Origin: Argopecten irradians
Taxonomy: Eukaryota; Mollusca; Bivalvia; Pectinida; Pectinidae
Assembly: GCF_041381155.1 (NCBI RefSeq)
Contig: NC_091144.1
Location: forward strand, 33,598,980-33,662,979
DNA: 64,000 nt
Direction of reading: 5' to 3'
A model generated the notes under the pieces. The model was given only the letters and a program-made list of their open reading frames with translations. It had not been told where the DNA came from and ran no database searches. The first letter of the stretch is position 1; each line of letters begins with the position of its first letter. Below, piece by piece: positions 47,801 through 60,819 of this stretch. The position numbers were made by a program, and so were the translations under genes.

Positions 47801-50800
47801 AATAATATAAAATAATTTATTTCGCCTTTGGTGCATGCGCAATCAGTACTTCCTTCCATATAGGATATAGTGACACGGAATTTTTTCGGGATGCAATTAA
47901 TTATTTGTCATATTTTTAACTTGAAGTAAAATTAGAAGCTCAAACTTTTCAATGGTGGTAATGGTGTAAAGTAAGTAACTTTTGTAACTGAAGAAAAATA
48001 CTAAATCGTCTGCTCCTGTTTTTGATAGTGAAAAAATACCATTTGTCAAAAACTAAAATGTTAATTGATAGTGTTTGGAGGCAATGCAAAACGTTTTGAA
48101 CGAAGTAACAAAATTGAGATTTTTTTTGTAAAAATAAAACCCAAAAATGTACCTGCACACTATACGCGGGTATGCACTATATGCACAAAAATATGGTACA
48201 TAAAACCTAAATGTGACCTCGGGTGACATTACAAAAAAAAATTTGTTTTGACTGCATTTCAAGGTTTTTTTTGTTTTTTTTTAAATTATTTCATACTGTC
48301 CTTTGAATAAAAGACAATCATCTTTAAGAAATATTTAAGCAGAGATTGGCACAAAGACAGCTAAATCAATTAACATATCATAAGTGCATTTACTCCACAA
48401 ATATCTAGTTCATCCAAATAACTACATGTATTTGAAAGCAGACCATTACTAAGTGTCCCAACAGAGACAACACATGTCGTGATTGACCCAATAAGTGCCC
48501 AGAGCACTTAAAATTTTTTAAAAAGTATGAATGCATACTAGAAATTCTCCAGTAGTGGTAGGCTTAGGCTATATTTGACAGCTGTGACCTTGAATGAAGG
48601 TCAAGGTCATTTGTTTGAACAAACTTGGTAGCTCTTCATCCCAGCATGTCACAGACCCGATATCAGGTCTCTAGTTATTCAAACGTCAAATTTTTTTAGC
48701 CATTTTGACCTGTGTGACCTTGAAAGTCATAAAGGTCATTCATTTGAACAAACTTGGTAGCCCTTCATGCTACAGGTCTTATATGAGTACCATGGGCCTC
48801 TTGGTTATTGAGGAGAAGTCGTTTGAATGAAAAGTTTGCGCACGGTGACTGACAATGCATGATGACAACCATATACACAGTTTTCATTTTTTTTTTTTTT
48901 TATCAAATAAACGTTTACAATCTGTGTTTTAGTCCTTACTTGCCTTTTCTTACCCTGATCTTTTATCCTGATATTAATGCATGACTTGTAGTTTTGCCCT
49001 AAATGACCTCAGTTGTCGATGGGCCGTAAAACTCAAACAAACAAACAAACAAAATCATAGTTGTAATCTGTAATAAATCAAGGTAAGAGAAATTGAGGCC
49101 TCAAAAAGAGGAAGGGGCGCTCAATACCTCAGTAGATGGAGGTGTCCTTTACAATGAAATATGGACAGGCTGATATTGTACTTCAACTGAAACAGTCTGT
49201 GTGGAGAAACATCTTACCTCTCCCACCAAACCATCTTCATTTTTATCTGCCTGCTAAGGGAACAATTACATAGAATACAACAAAAAGGTGGGGGATGGGT
49301 GACTGTTAACACATACAGTATATATCTATTTTTTGGAAATCTAATTTTCAATACTATGTTAATTGATAAAGTTCCCTTGAATTTTAAATTCTAAACAACA
49401 CTTGCCCCTTCTTAAACATAACTATGCAGTTATTTTGTTAGTTAATTTGGGTGCAGTACAAGTCATTCAAAACCGTGCTGAGCTAAATAAAAATAGATTT
49501 TCATATATTTATTGTATTATAGGGACGCAGACCTTCTTGCCCAAAGGATACAAAGTGCAAAGCACTTCTAAGGTAACACACATGAAAATTCAAGAAAAAA
49601 CATTCAGGCTTACACTTTGACAATTTAAGTTTTTGGGGGCCATCAGAACTCATATGGGAATATTTTGGGTAAAAAAATATATCTATATTACCAAGCGAAT
49701 AAAACTCTCTTGTGATTCTGATGAAAATATAATCTTTGTCCTGCAGAGGTCTAATTTGCAAACGTTCAAGTGATTTGAAGGAGACACTGTCATTCTGTTA
49801 AGCAGCTAGTGGTGAATAAAATCAGGTTAAAACTCACGCCATTATACTGTATTACACACATGATAAATACATATAAATATAAGCTACCTCTGGTTCGGGT
49901 GTAGGGGGCGGTGTGGCGATGTATGAGGCAAACGTTTCCTGTGTTACGCCCTCGTCTAGGGGTGGCGGGAATGGTACACTGGCAGGCTTAGCCGTCTCTA
50001 TCTCCAACTGTAAGCAATATATTGGTATCAAAATTAAATCTTTGTCAACAATTACATTCAATATTATTTTAAATTACAATCATTAAGGTGAATATTTTTA
50101 CCTGATGACTAGTCGATAACCTAGGTATCCAAAAGGGAAGGCAAGTAGAACAGTGCAACATTTAAGGCATACATTTAAGCATTGAACATCTTCATGGAAT
50201 TTTCCTCTGTCCAGTTGGCATTCACTTTGGCTATGAATGCCAACTGAAAGACGTTCAATGCTACATTTGATAACAGTTTTATGGTGAAATCTCATGAGGA
50301 AGGAACAGCCATTTGAACAGCCATATTCCGTGATCACTGGCATGACAATTGTGACATCACAATGATAATGACGTCATAACAAGCGGATGGCAGTTCATAG
50401 CTAGGCTGCTAATTGCCAACTACGCTTGGTAAGGTCACATAGTTGGATTGTAATGGAAATGTAAATAGTGTAAGAACAATGGGTGTATGATTACAAGTTA
50501 AAATATTATTTTTAAAAACACTCACATCCGTGCCGATAATTTCCTCAGCTTGCGTTTGAGTAAACATTAACTCGTACAGCTTATAATGTTGAAATAGACT
50601 GAAAAATCAAGAGGAATTTGATCATTATTTAAATTGTAACGGCAGAGGAGAAAATGTAGCGTCCAAATCGGATTCAAATCCGTGATGTTCGAACACTAGC
50701 CGATGGTCTACCTACTGAGGGACCGATGGTCTACCTACTGAGGGACCAAGTCCAATTGCGCTACAGAATAAAATACTGTAATCACTTGTATTTGCTATCT

Positions 50801-53800
50801 GTGATTTATTAATTTTGTCAAAATAAATTGTGGTTTACATCACTGTTGGTAAGTAACATATTACATAGTTGCCATCTTTTCAGAATTCTCTTGGGGATAA
50901 TTTTATATTTTCAATCTTAGAACCTAAATATATTAGCTACTTATGTACCCCTCTATCACAAAAAAAAGTTCATTTTGGCCTCGCTTGAGTTGATCTTTCT
51001 CATGGAGGAATCATAAATCAAGAAAGGATTTAGATATTTTGAAAAGACCTAAATTGGGGGTTCAAAATCGAGAGTCTCCCTCTAAAATCGTGTATGTTGG
51101 CAAGCATGACATTAAAATATAGATATATATTTTATGCAAATTGTAATTTAAATAGCATGGTTTCAATGAAAAATAGCTAAAAATTTACAGAGAAATTACA
51201 AATATGGTAATCTTTTCTACCTACAATGTAGTTAGCATAGGAGAAGCCGTGGTAACGTATGAGACAATTTTATAAGCAAGTAACTTCTGTTTATATAGAA
51301 TATTCAAAATAATTGGATGATGATCATAGAAACAAAGCCCATGTTGAATCTTACCATGAAGTTATATAGTTGGTTAAAGCCTTTGCTTGCTGTGTGTTGA
51401 AGAAATCCAGACCGGCTGACTTTATTTCTTGATATTCTGGATCTATGCCGATTAACATTTTCTTAAACTCCTTTAGATTGTCTACCATCGCCATGTGTTG
51501 TTCTGTAAAACAGATAAATCACACACATTTTAGTTACCTATATCTGACTGAAATGTAGTTAAAAGAAATTTGTAGTATAATCAATACATAAATATTGATT
51601 TTCTTGAAAATTCAATCATTTGGACAAATCTTATTTTAAGTAACACTTTAAAGTTGTATGGTCTGTGACTTGCTGTATTTTTGGCATAGAAAAAGTATTT
51701 TAAGTGTTCTACATATTTTTCACTGCCTTTTCCTATTTAACGACTTTTGTAAAGTTTGTATTTGTTAAGTTAATAAACAAGTAAGTTTAAATATTGATAT
51801 TTACATGTACATGTTTAAAATAGCTCAGAAGTCTCCGAACTGTTCCTATCTATAGGGGTACCGCTGATGTTCAAGGTCATGTGATGCAACTCTGTTTTCC
51901 GATATTACTCGAAAGTTTGAAACATGACGTTGACTGTGGCGGTTCTTCCAAAACGTGTGATATTTCATGCAACATTTACCACTATGTCAAAAGTATATTG
52001 GTGCTTTTATGGATATGAACCATTATGTATAAGCATCCATAATCACACATTGTATGTTTTATGACAGTTTGTGATGGTGAAAATTACAAAAAATACAACT
52101 TTAAGGTATATATCCCCTAAGTAAACTAAATATTCTACACGCCTACATGTATATACATATTAAAGAAAAATTGTAGCATGTCTATATAACAAATATTAAA
52201 AGACTAGTAAAACAATTCAGCATTTTCCCTAGCACACAGCTAACCTGCTCTTCAGGGGAATGAAAATACAGCAATTCATAAATGTATACATGACCTCCAA
52301 CCCCACCCCAATCTTAAACTCACCCCTATCCCCATGCCCAACACACACAATTTTATCATGCCCCCCTTCCCACCCCATCTTTGTTCTCACTCCCCCTAAC
52401 ACAACTGATCAGACCTCCCCCCCTCTGTTTTTCCTCTCTACCCCAAACACATTTTATCATATGTCCTCAACCCAACCCCATCCCCTACCTCTAACACAAC
52501 TGATCAGACCTCCCCCCTCTTTTTTCTCTCTACCCCCAAACACATTTTATCATATGCCCTCTCAACCATTACCTCTAACACAACTGATCATATCCCCCCC
52601 CTCTTTTTTCTCTATCCCCAAACCTTATCAATGTCCTACCATCCCATCCCCTACCTCTAAACAACTGATCAGACCTCCCCCCCCCCCTCTTTTTCCTCTC
52701 TATCCCCAAACACATTTTATCATATGCCCCACCCCCACCCCACCTCTACACAGATCACTCCCCCCTCTTTTTTCTCTTACCCAACACATTATCATGTCCT
52801 CAACCAACCCCATCCCACTAACTCCCCCTCTCTAACACAACTATCAACCTCCCCCCCCTTTTTTCCTCTCTTCCCCAACACTTTTATCATATGCCTCAAC
52901 CCCCCCCCTACCTATGCTCTCTCCCAAACACCATATGCCCTCAACCCCCATCCCCTACCTCTAACACAACTGATCAGACCTCCCCCCCCCTCTTTTTTCC
53001 TCTCTACCCCCAAACACATTTTATCATATGTCCTCAACCCAACCCCATCCCCTACCCCTAACACAACTGATCAGACCTCCCCCCCTCTTTTTTCCTCTCT
53101 ACCCCCAAACACATTTTATCATATGCCCTCAACCCCACCCCATCCCCTACCTCTAACACAACTGATCAGACCTCCCCCCCCCCCTCTTTTTTCCTCTCTA
53201 CCCCCAAACACATTTTATCATATGCCCTCAACCCAACCCCATCCCCTACCTCTAACACAACTGATCAGACCTCCCCCCCCTCTTTTTTCCTCTCTACCCC
53301 CAAACACATTTTATCATATGCCCTCAACCCAACCCCATCCCCTTCCCCTAACACAATTGATCAGTCCCCACCTCTTTTTCCCACTCTACCCCCAAACACA
53401 TGTTTTCAATCTGATTAAAAACCATATCAACACTGAAATAAGCATGTATTTAAGATTTCATATAATAGCATATTATCATATTAGTATGAAAAGGATTGAT
53501 TAAATAGTCTTAAGATGTTTCACATGAATCTTGCAAATTGTTTAAGAAAATACTCTTAATTATTTTAATTCATTGAAGTTCATATATTGTAATTTGATAT
53601 TGTGTAGGTGGAAATGTTATTTGATATTATAATTTAACTAATACTAATTAGTTGACATTTAGCGGTTACTTAATCTGGACTAATGCAAATTAAACTTTGA
53701 ATTGAAAATGACCCACAGTCAAAAGTAAAACCATGCTATGGTCCCCTAGTGAGATGGAAATAGATTTAGAGTAGTTATACCATTAATTATAGATATGTTT

Positions 53801-56139
53801 AAATGTTTCTAATTACTGCCACACAGGTATTGAATTAAACCGCTGCGACAATCCGATTGTAGATACCTGGTATCTATTACACCTGCCTATAATGAGATTA
53901 TCTTGTACGGGTTCATATTGGTTCTATAATCTCAGAGTTTTAACAAATACTTGTCCTTTTTTTTTTTAAATGTTCCAAATATTATATCCACTAAATTGGA
54001 ACTTGTCTTTCTATATACTTAAAAATAGAATACTAATTAAATCCTAAACTGACTAGAAAATAATATTTAAAAAGGACATTTTGAAAAAAAGAACAACAGC
54101 GCAGCACTAGATTATACAATGCAAATATTGTGGGATTATTGTTATAAATATTAATATTTTAATCATATGTCAAAAACTTCAAAGTTTGGGACAGCATCAC
54201 CATCTACTCAACTATATCTATAGATAAGTACCTGAAGCCTGAGTTAAAATTTTAATTGTAAATAATAGAAATATAATTATATGCTTGTGTAACTGTATTT
54301 TGTTTAAGATCTTTCAGTGAAGTAGGCTATAATTATACAGTTAAACATCAAAAGGAACCAAAATGAAGGATGTTTAATATTTAAGTTATTAAAATTTGAA
54401 TAAAATATTGAACAAAGTATAGATCTATATAGTTATACCAGTAAATGTACACTTTACTTAATAAATACTTCACTTAGATTTGATGGTGTTATTGTGCTAG
54501 AACGCAAGTACGGTACATCTAGGTCTTAGAGTGGGTGGATCTGAGTTCCCTGTGGCCTGAGGGGTAGGGCTTAAAGGGATCAATTTGGCTATTTCCATAA
54601 AAACTATGTAATTCTTCTCTGAAATTAAAGATGCTCCCCTACAGACATAACATAAACGATACTCATCATTTTTGTGTATACATGTCTAATTAACACATTT
54701 CGCTTCGGGTGCAACACATTTCGCTTCAGGTGCAAGCACAATCAGTACTTCATTCCATATAGGACACATATATATATAGTGCCAGGGAAATTTTTTTGAG
54801 ATGCAATAAATTATTTTTAATATTTTTATCTTAAAGTAAAATTAGAAGCTCAAACTTTTCAATGGTGGTAATGGTGTAAAGTAAGTAACTTTTGTAACTG
54901 AAGAAAAATACTTATTTCTCTGTTCATGTTTTTGATAGAGAAAAAACCCCAATACGTCAGCGGTGGAGTTTCTTTAAATTTACATAAATCAAAGTCAAAG
55001 CAACTGTACTTCATTGTAAAAATTTAAGTAAAAAATTTACGCAAGAGAAAACTCTTGAGATCAAACCTCAATGACTCTCACCTTTTACATTATCCAACAA
55101 TGTATGTACAACTGTGAAGAAGCCCGAGAGTTGCTGAGGCGTAAAACCTTGTTCTTTTCCCCACCAACAGGCCCCTGTGTAGTAGTCAAGTACTCCCGCA
55201 TCCCGCAGGTCTGTCGGGTAGTTGTGTAGTTTAAATATATCACATAATGTACTAGAAAAAAATAATGAATTCTTCATTATATTTTCTCTCAAGCAAAAAT
55301 CACAAAACGTTGAAGTAAATAATTAATTAATGTTTTCTCAAGCAAAAATCACAACAAAATCTATTTTCATATGAAAAATTAAAGAAAATATGAACTCTTA
55401 TAGACTAGTACTCGGTTTCCACCTATCAAATCAAGCCTTAGAGTTAACGGAAAATTTGTGCAGGGTCTTATTTAATTTGTAGACAACCTTCAGAATTCTG
55501 GAAATTTGTGAAAATAAACGGGCATTATAAGGGTGTCTTAATTGTGGGAGGGGTCTAATTTGAGGAAAATATATATATAAATGATACAAATGAAATATAA
55601 GGTCATTATTTAAAATGTCATTTCACATCGAAATCCAGTCTACCAATAATGGTTGCTAAGAAATTTGTACATTATGTTGTATGTCCTGCAGATGACCAGG
55701 AATTCATTGAATATTTTTGTCACATATGAAAATAAATGAATCACTTACGATTGCATTTCAACAACATCTTGACCAAGAAGTGTTTTACACTGATCCTCAG
55801 ATAGAACTTTGTATGCTAAGCTTCCTTCTTTCTCATCAGTTTCATCATCCTAAAAATAGAAAATGTCTTTATTAACAGCTTGCATGTTTTCCACATTTTA
55901 ACAACATTTCTATCGGGGACGATTTATTTAGTTGCAGATATTTACTAGTTTTGACCTAATTAAACATTCAAGTTAATTAGCTTCATCAGTATACTATCTA
56001 TAATATATGTTGACCTTGAAGCAGAGGCTGTTTGACCTTACAGTTATTAGTAATTTGAACTATTGGACCATCCTCGATACTTCAGGGGTTACAATCACTG
56101 ACATTTTATCCACCCATTCACTATCTTATAGTAAAAGAT

Positions 56140-56174
<35 letters not shown>

Positions 56175-59100
56175 GCCCAACTTCAAAGCAACACAGTCAT
56201 TCACAGTGTACCGTTATACAATTCCTTTGGCATCAAAGGATGAAATTATCTTCTGTTGCCTCCACTTTTACTATGAGATAGTTCAGGGGTGGATATGATG
56301 TCAGTGATAGTAACCCATGGAGCATCGAGGATAGGCTATTGGACATGAAGCTCATACATTTTGAGTCAATCTTGTGTAGGAATTTGTTGTATCCTCTAAA
56401 TTCATCAAGTTGTCAAAAATGACATGGTCAGTACTGCAGATGTAGTTCAAAAGTGTAAGTGACATAATCCTATATATTTACAAATACAACCAAACACCAA
56501 GCACATGACACAGTGAGTAGCAAACTACCCAAGTCTGTAGCTAGCCAGGGATAATAAGTGTACAACATTATCTTGACCATATTTGACCCAATAAATACCC
56601 TGGCCACAAATACAACAGAAAGCTGATGCTCAGTTTAAACAACATGTCTTTCCTTCAATACTTTTAATACACTTTTTAGTTAACAGGCTTTTTCTTTTAC
56701 ATTATAATTCTTCATTGCTGTTAAGTACTGATAATTTTTGTAACTTTCTTTCTAGTGCTCTCTTTTAGAGCTCTGGACATTCAAAGCATTAAGTACGGTA
56801 GGCAGTCGTGAGAAGTCATTTGTTGTATCTTTTCTTTATTTCACCAACTTTGAGATGATACTTAGCTACCAGTATTGATTAAACATCAAAACACAATATC
56901 CATTCTTCAAAAGCAAAATGAACCCTTAAATATTCATAACGTGTAAATAAGACATTACCAAGGATACACACAATAGATCAAAAGTCTTTTCAAATAGAAA
57001 CAAAGCAATAGGTTCACTGATGTAAAAGAATGAAAAGCAAGGAAGAAAATACTAACAATGAGTATCGGTGAATTATTAATTTCTGAAATATTATGGCTAT
57101 AGTGTATTTACTACTGTCCATGTACTGGGGAAAATAGAAAAAAAGATTAACAATGAGATTGTATAGGACCTGAAATATTTATGTGAATTTGAAGCAGTAG
57201 TCTGGACTTACTCCAACAATGTTAGAGGTATAGCACGACGAGACACTTTTGGAACATTACGTCGACAGTCAGCAAAATAACGTCCGATAAAAAAACGGCT
57301 GACCAGTCGACTCTCATGTTATGGGAGTATACTGGACTGTGCCAATTATGCCATGGCTGAACAATACTTATTGTTAAATAACCTGTCAAGGTGAATCAAA
57401 AGTCCAGAGCTGGGTAGAGGACAAGGATATTCCAGTGTTAAAGATGTTATTGATGGACCGAAAAATGGAGATTCAGACTGGACTTTAAAATACCTTTGGT
57501 CAAATAAAACTTGACTGGATAACATCTTTGGCTCTAGCTAATTGTTTGTACAGTACTAAATTGACCAAATCCATCTTGAGTGACATGGAATCTTAACAGG
57601 TGAGAGCATCAGTCTAGAAATTGGATGGTTCCAGGTATGAATACCTGTACTGTCCACTTCATTTTTCCATATGCTGTTACATTGGTAAAACCTGTGTCTT
57701 TTGGAGGCTAGTTTCAGTGTGACTGTTTGATTTTTTGTTCACACTACATATGCTGATTTTTATCTGCCTTCCAATGTATCCATACAAAATGTACCAACAT
57801 ATGTTTTAAATGCACTACACATTGAATGGAAGTCATAATTGTCAGGTACACAATGTTATCATGATCTGAATGTAAAGAGGTTTTATTGTATAATTTGTGT
57901 GTCTTGTCAGGTACAACAACTGTATGTACGGTTTAATGTAAAGAGTTTTTTTTTACACGTATAATTCATTACTGAAAAATTAAATGTTCTACATCTTATT
58001 ATTTAACAGTCCGTTCATATAGTTTTATACTGAAGTTAACATACTAGTACAGCCGTATGATATGAAATAAAATGATATATGTACGATAGAATATCTTTGA
58101 AGAAGATAAGATATAACGTTTAGCGTCAGCATTATCATCATAATCCAGGTTATGATTAAATGAATATAACTTTTATTTCAGTATTTCAATATCATTATAA
58201 ACTTCTGCTAGCTAAAATTTATAGATCATTTATATATATTTGACGGAACATATTGTACTACTCAATAAGATAGAGTGCATAAAAGATTTGTGTTTTGAAC
58301 AACTTTACTTTTACAGCCAGTGTCTCAGCTCACTATTATGTTCCTCAACGTTTCATCAGATTCCATGTAATTTTTTTTTAATCCTCCTTTTTTTTTTTTA
58401 AACCAGTGTCTGATTTAATTTTTTTTCTTTTGCTTTTGAGGTAAAAAAACCTGTAGCTTATACTACAAAAAACACCTACAGTAAATGTTTGTAACTTATG
58501 TTGTAAGTGTGTACAGTATTATAAGTTGTATCTTTTCTTCTTCTTTATGTATTCGCCATCCCTCAATAGTGACGATTATAGGCGAAAACTGTCATCCAGA
58601 GTGTTTTCTTAGATAAAGATTCCACAGCTGACTTGCTATATCATACAAAACAGTGGTAAAACAGTACATACAGCTATACTATATAATTTGAAATCTATGT
58701 TAGCTCGACATCATTTACTACAGACATTGCGAAATTTGCCGGTCCAACGGACATGTCCGGCAAAATTTGACTCAGACCGCCTATTTTAAAATCTGGTCCG
58801 GACCGACCGTCTAGCTTATTGAGTACCAGAAGTAGGTAGAAATGGTGTCTCTGAAGTATGATGCAGGTGCCAAACCTGGCAAAAACATAAACTACATAAG
58901 ATAATCATGAAAACAGTTGCCTGGATACTAATAGCAGGAAATTATGTTTACTTCAAAAATTCACATTAATTTTCGGTCCAGCAAAATATTGTTTGGTCCG
59001 GCTTACTCAAAGTCCTTCCAGGTCCGAATGTCCGGCAATTTTTTCAACTTTCGCGATGTCTGTTTACTAGCTTTTAATTTTTGCTTTATTCATATTTCAT

Positions 59101-60439
59101 TCCTACGTGTCCAATGTTTGACTTTGAATCTTCATTCTTACAGGAAACTGCTGCCTTACTCTTAATATTGTTTGTTATTTTTATTATTCAATTAATGCCG
59201 AAGGTCTCGACAATCTTGTTTCTTTCCTTTTTAATTTTATCAAAATACATTATAACAGAGAGAGCGCTCTTCATAAGGATACATATCTCGTCTAATCAAG
59301 ATAGATTTGTTTAGAGGACTCCCAGATACCCCTGCGGGACTTGCTCGAAGGCAGTGACATGGAAATCAAATGCAGCGTGTTATGACATCTGCAACGTTTG
59401 GTACCATGTTGACTGCCAAGGGATAAATAAATCCCAACTCAAGCACTTAGACCACAGTAGTGTAGTCTGGGACTGCCTAACCTGTGGTCTTCCTAATTTC
59501 TCCTCCACACTCTTTGATACATCCCCAACTGACATCTACAACAAATTCTCACACCTACATGACACAAGCACCCTCTCCAGTAGTGATGACCCCAAAAGTC
59601 CCGGTCCTCCCAAAGCTTCCTCCTCACCAAAATTTATAACTACAGGGCAACCATGCCATAACCAGAAAATGAACTGTAATGTAATTAACTTTTATCATTT
59701 ATTTGAGTTCAGTGTAGAGAAACATAATGTGTTCCTGTATTGGAAAACTACTATACTATGTATGTATATTATTCTATAAAATCACACACCACCTCGTTGC
59801 CCTCAACCCAGAACAATACCTAAAACCTGTAGACACCCGCACTAGACACACACATCCCTATATATGCATACAGACATCACAGCCACAAAGGATACATTTA
59901 AGTATTCCTTTTTCCCATACACCATCACACACTGGAATCTTCTCCCTGTGACAACAGTACAAAACACTACACTGGATGGCTTCAATGCAAACATTACAAC
60001 GTAGCCCTTGAAGCCCCCGCCCACAAATAAACACCTCATTGTTATCAACTACATGTAACAATTATCTACTTTTATCTACCCCAGCGCCAGAGAAGGACAA
60101 AAAAAAAACCCACTGTAAATAATCCCCTCCCCCACGCCACTAAGCCGTATCACCTCACCTATATAATCGTCACTATTGACGGATGGTGACAAACTAAAGA
60201 AGAAATATGACCGTGATACGATAATAAACAAGTCACGACTCTCTAGGCTAGTTGTTTATGTTTAAATTTCCATGTCGTACTGTGTCACCAAACATCAGTT
60301 ATGTATAAATAAATAATTCAGTGCTTACTCCTTCAAGGGTAACCTTTTTCTTATTTTTAGGATCGCCTTTCCCCTGTGATGGGTTAGAAAGGGCGCTTTT
60401 GCTACCCTTTCCACCAACTTTCTGGCTTTTCGCCGCCAT
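44832..60439 (-). CDS. CABCOCO1: CLAMP-domain ciliary protein, CABCOCO1-like, nine exons
   Basis: Minus-strand exons are 60439-60329, 55849-55749, 55251-55082, 51502-51355, 50598-50526, 50007-49888, 49250-49218, 45899-45768 and 44924-44832. All have AG/GT borders and agreeing phases; product 326 residues. Residues 1-37 are Lys/Gly/Ser-rich and disordered. About 50-200 resembles the CLAMP (flagellar C1a-32) domain: LSEDQCKTLLGQD, LRDAGVLDYYTGACWWGKEQ, FFTVVHTLLDNVK, LDFFNTQQAKALTNYITS, LFQHYKLYELMFTQTQAEE. A proline-rich linker (PFPPPLDEG, TPPPTPEPE) follows. Then comes DKNEDGLVGEVE (243-254), which fits a canonical EF-hand loop, and a helical C-terminus (REVIESVAKELLNPL; AAKLREKENILIGRIN). 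Related proteins are sperm/cilium components and CABCOCO1 is described as calcium-binding. CFAP119 is the alternative assignment. Introns are rich in repeats. Confidence 0.8.
44942..45100. repeat. About 33 bp imperfect tandem repeat
   Basis: GATTTAGCACAAGAAATAGT TTTAACT and variants repeat about five times right beside the last acceptor of the CLAMP gene (exon begins 44924). Confidence 0.6.
45201..45608. mobile_element. Second TTAA-type MITE
   Basis: TTAAAGGGCCACTACCTTTC CG at the left is mirrored by CGGAAAGGTAGTGGGCCTTTAA at the right, with TTAA at both borders. Length 408 bp, no coding capacity, unrelated to family B in sequence. Confidence 0.75.
47703..48047. mobile_element. MITE family B, copy 3, right end replaced
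   Basis: The left end is intact (TTAAAGATGCTCCACC). The right end stops at ACCATTTGTC; the last 20 or so bases with the inverted terminus are missing. The 21 bases TCAAAAACTAAAATGTTAATT sit on both sides (47681-47701 and 48046-48066). Confidence 0.65.
48580..48830. repeat. Two-unit tandem repeat of pearl-like type
   Basis: GGTCAAGGTCATTTGTTTGA ACAAACTTGGTAGC recurs about 135 bp later as AAGGTCATTCATTTGAACAA. The segment ends with ATGGGCCTCTTGGTTATTGA and AGAAGTCGTTTGAATG. Probably a remnant of another tandem-core element. Confidence 0.45.
50657..50765 (-). mobile_element. tRNA-like SINE fragment with internal duplication
   Basis: The minus strand has CAGTAGGTAGACCATCGG (A-box-like) and a B-box-like ACGGATTTGAATCCGATTTG. 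GATGGTCTACCTACTGAGGG is present twice in tandem. Lies in CLAMP gene intron 4. Confidence 0.5.
52270..53410. repeat. About 95 bp polypyrimidine satellite; G-rich on the transcribed strand
   Basis: About 11 units of ACACAACTGATCAGACCTCC, a C-run, CTCTTTTTTCCTCTCTACCC, then CACATTTTATCATATGCCCT and CAACCCAACCCCATCCCC. The plus strand is nearly purine-poor over more than 1 kb. Long open frames here (191 and 259 codons, Pro/Thr/Leu only) are composition artefacts. On the minus strand, which is the CLAMP pre-mRNA sense, each unit reads GGGGATGGGGTTGGGTTGAG GG. Confidence 0.8.
53411..54539. other. AT-rich intron sequence
   Basis: Part of CLAMP gene intron 3. No exon, repeat terminus or RNA gene seen. 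Confidence 0.5.
54540..54977. mobile_element. MITE family B, copy 4, next to a pearl-type core fragment
   Basis: 54625-54977 has TTAA borders and inverted ends (AAAGATGCTCC; the right end is mutated to GGAGTTTCTTT). Directly left, 54540-54624 is one inverted partial core of pearl-type element 3 (TTTGGCTATTTCCATAAAAA, TTCTTCTCTGAAA). Confidence 0.65.
56068..56334. mobile_element. MITE family D, copy 4
   Basis: CCATCCTCGATACTTCAGGG and its inverted partner (CATGGAGCATCGAGGATAGG) bound 267 bp that include a (GA)n run at 56144-56173. In CLAMP gene intron 1. Confidence 0.7.
56335..58726. other. CLAMP gene intron 1, unremarkable part
   Basis: No exon or clear element apart from a family-F terminus fragment at 56578 and several homopolymer tracts near 58370-58440. 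Confidence 0.45.
58727..59063. mobile_element. MITE with ACAGACAT(T/C)GCGAAA termini
   Basis: ACAGACATTGCGAAATTTGC CGG at the left is mirrored by CCGGCAATTTTTTCAACTTT CGCGATGTCTGT at the right. GGTCCGG-type words recur inside. No coding capacity. Confidence 0.6.
59340..60230 (+). mobile_element. LINE fragment: PHD-like N-terminal piece joined to RT C-terminus and 3' UTR
   Basis: 59354-59640 encodes a zinc-finger-like segment (CYDICNVWYHVDCQG ... WDCLTCGLPNFSS), a motif found near the start of some LINE ORFs. 59774-60003, in other frames, encodes HHLVALNPEQYLKP, HTDITATKDTFKYSF and THWNLLPVTTVQN, typical of the end of a reverse transcriptase ORF. The catalytic core between them is missing, so this is an internally deleted copy. 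It lies in CLAMP gene intron 1 and is antisense to that gene. Confidence 0.65.
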
Positions 60440-60819
60440 TTTGTTGCTATGTACGATTTCACTTTCGTACTCTCTAGATTGAAGAGTTCTCAAGCACTTA
60501 CCTGCTTCTTTCCCTTGTCTTTCCCTCTCGACTGAAATCAAAAGAGAAAAGTATAAGTAGACTCTGTATATGATTTAATATGAAACAAAGTTAAATTAAC
60601 ATATATGGTTTATAAACGAATATGTCGTGGAGCTATTAACAAGTACAAATGTATAATTGTTTCCTAGTACGCCTACGGTTACACGTGCCTGAACAAAAAT
60701 GTCGAAATTTTCCCTTTTCTAACTGAAAAAGACTTTCTTTCTTTTATATATGTTTATTCATTTTAAAAAGAAATATTTCCACTCGATTCCATTTTTAGTC
60801 AGAATTTTATTATCATATC

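Larger units (their letters stand above)
45900..49217. other. CLAMP gene intron 7
   Basis: No exons seen. It contains a 27 bp duplication (ATTGGCTAAAATTAAACTTT...) near 46915-46965, a family-B MITE (47703), a piece of family F (48480) and a pearl-like remnant (48580-48830). Confidence 0.5.

Noticed and set aside
47659-48262. Minus-strand frames of 66-69 codons
   Set aside because: They lie in and beside a family-B MITE; similar frames appear in its other copies by descent, not coding.
52260-53503. Pro/Thr/Leu-rich reading frames of 191 and 259 codons
   Set aside because: Low-complexity translation of a pyrimidine satellite inside an intron of a gene on the other strand.
58944-59314. Plus-strand frames of 73-77 codons
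   Set aside because: They start inside a MITE and continue into AT-rich sequence; hydrophobic only by composition.
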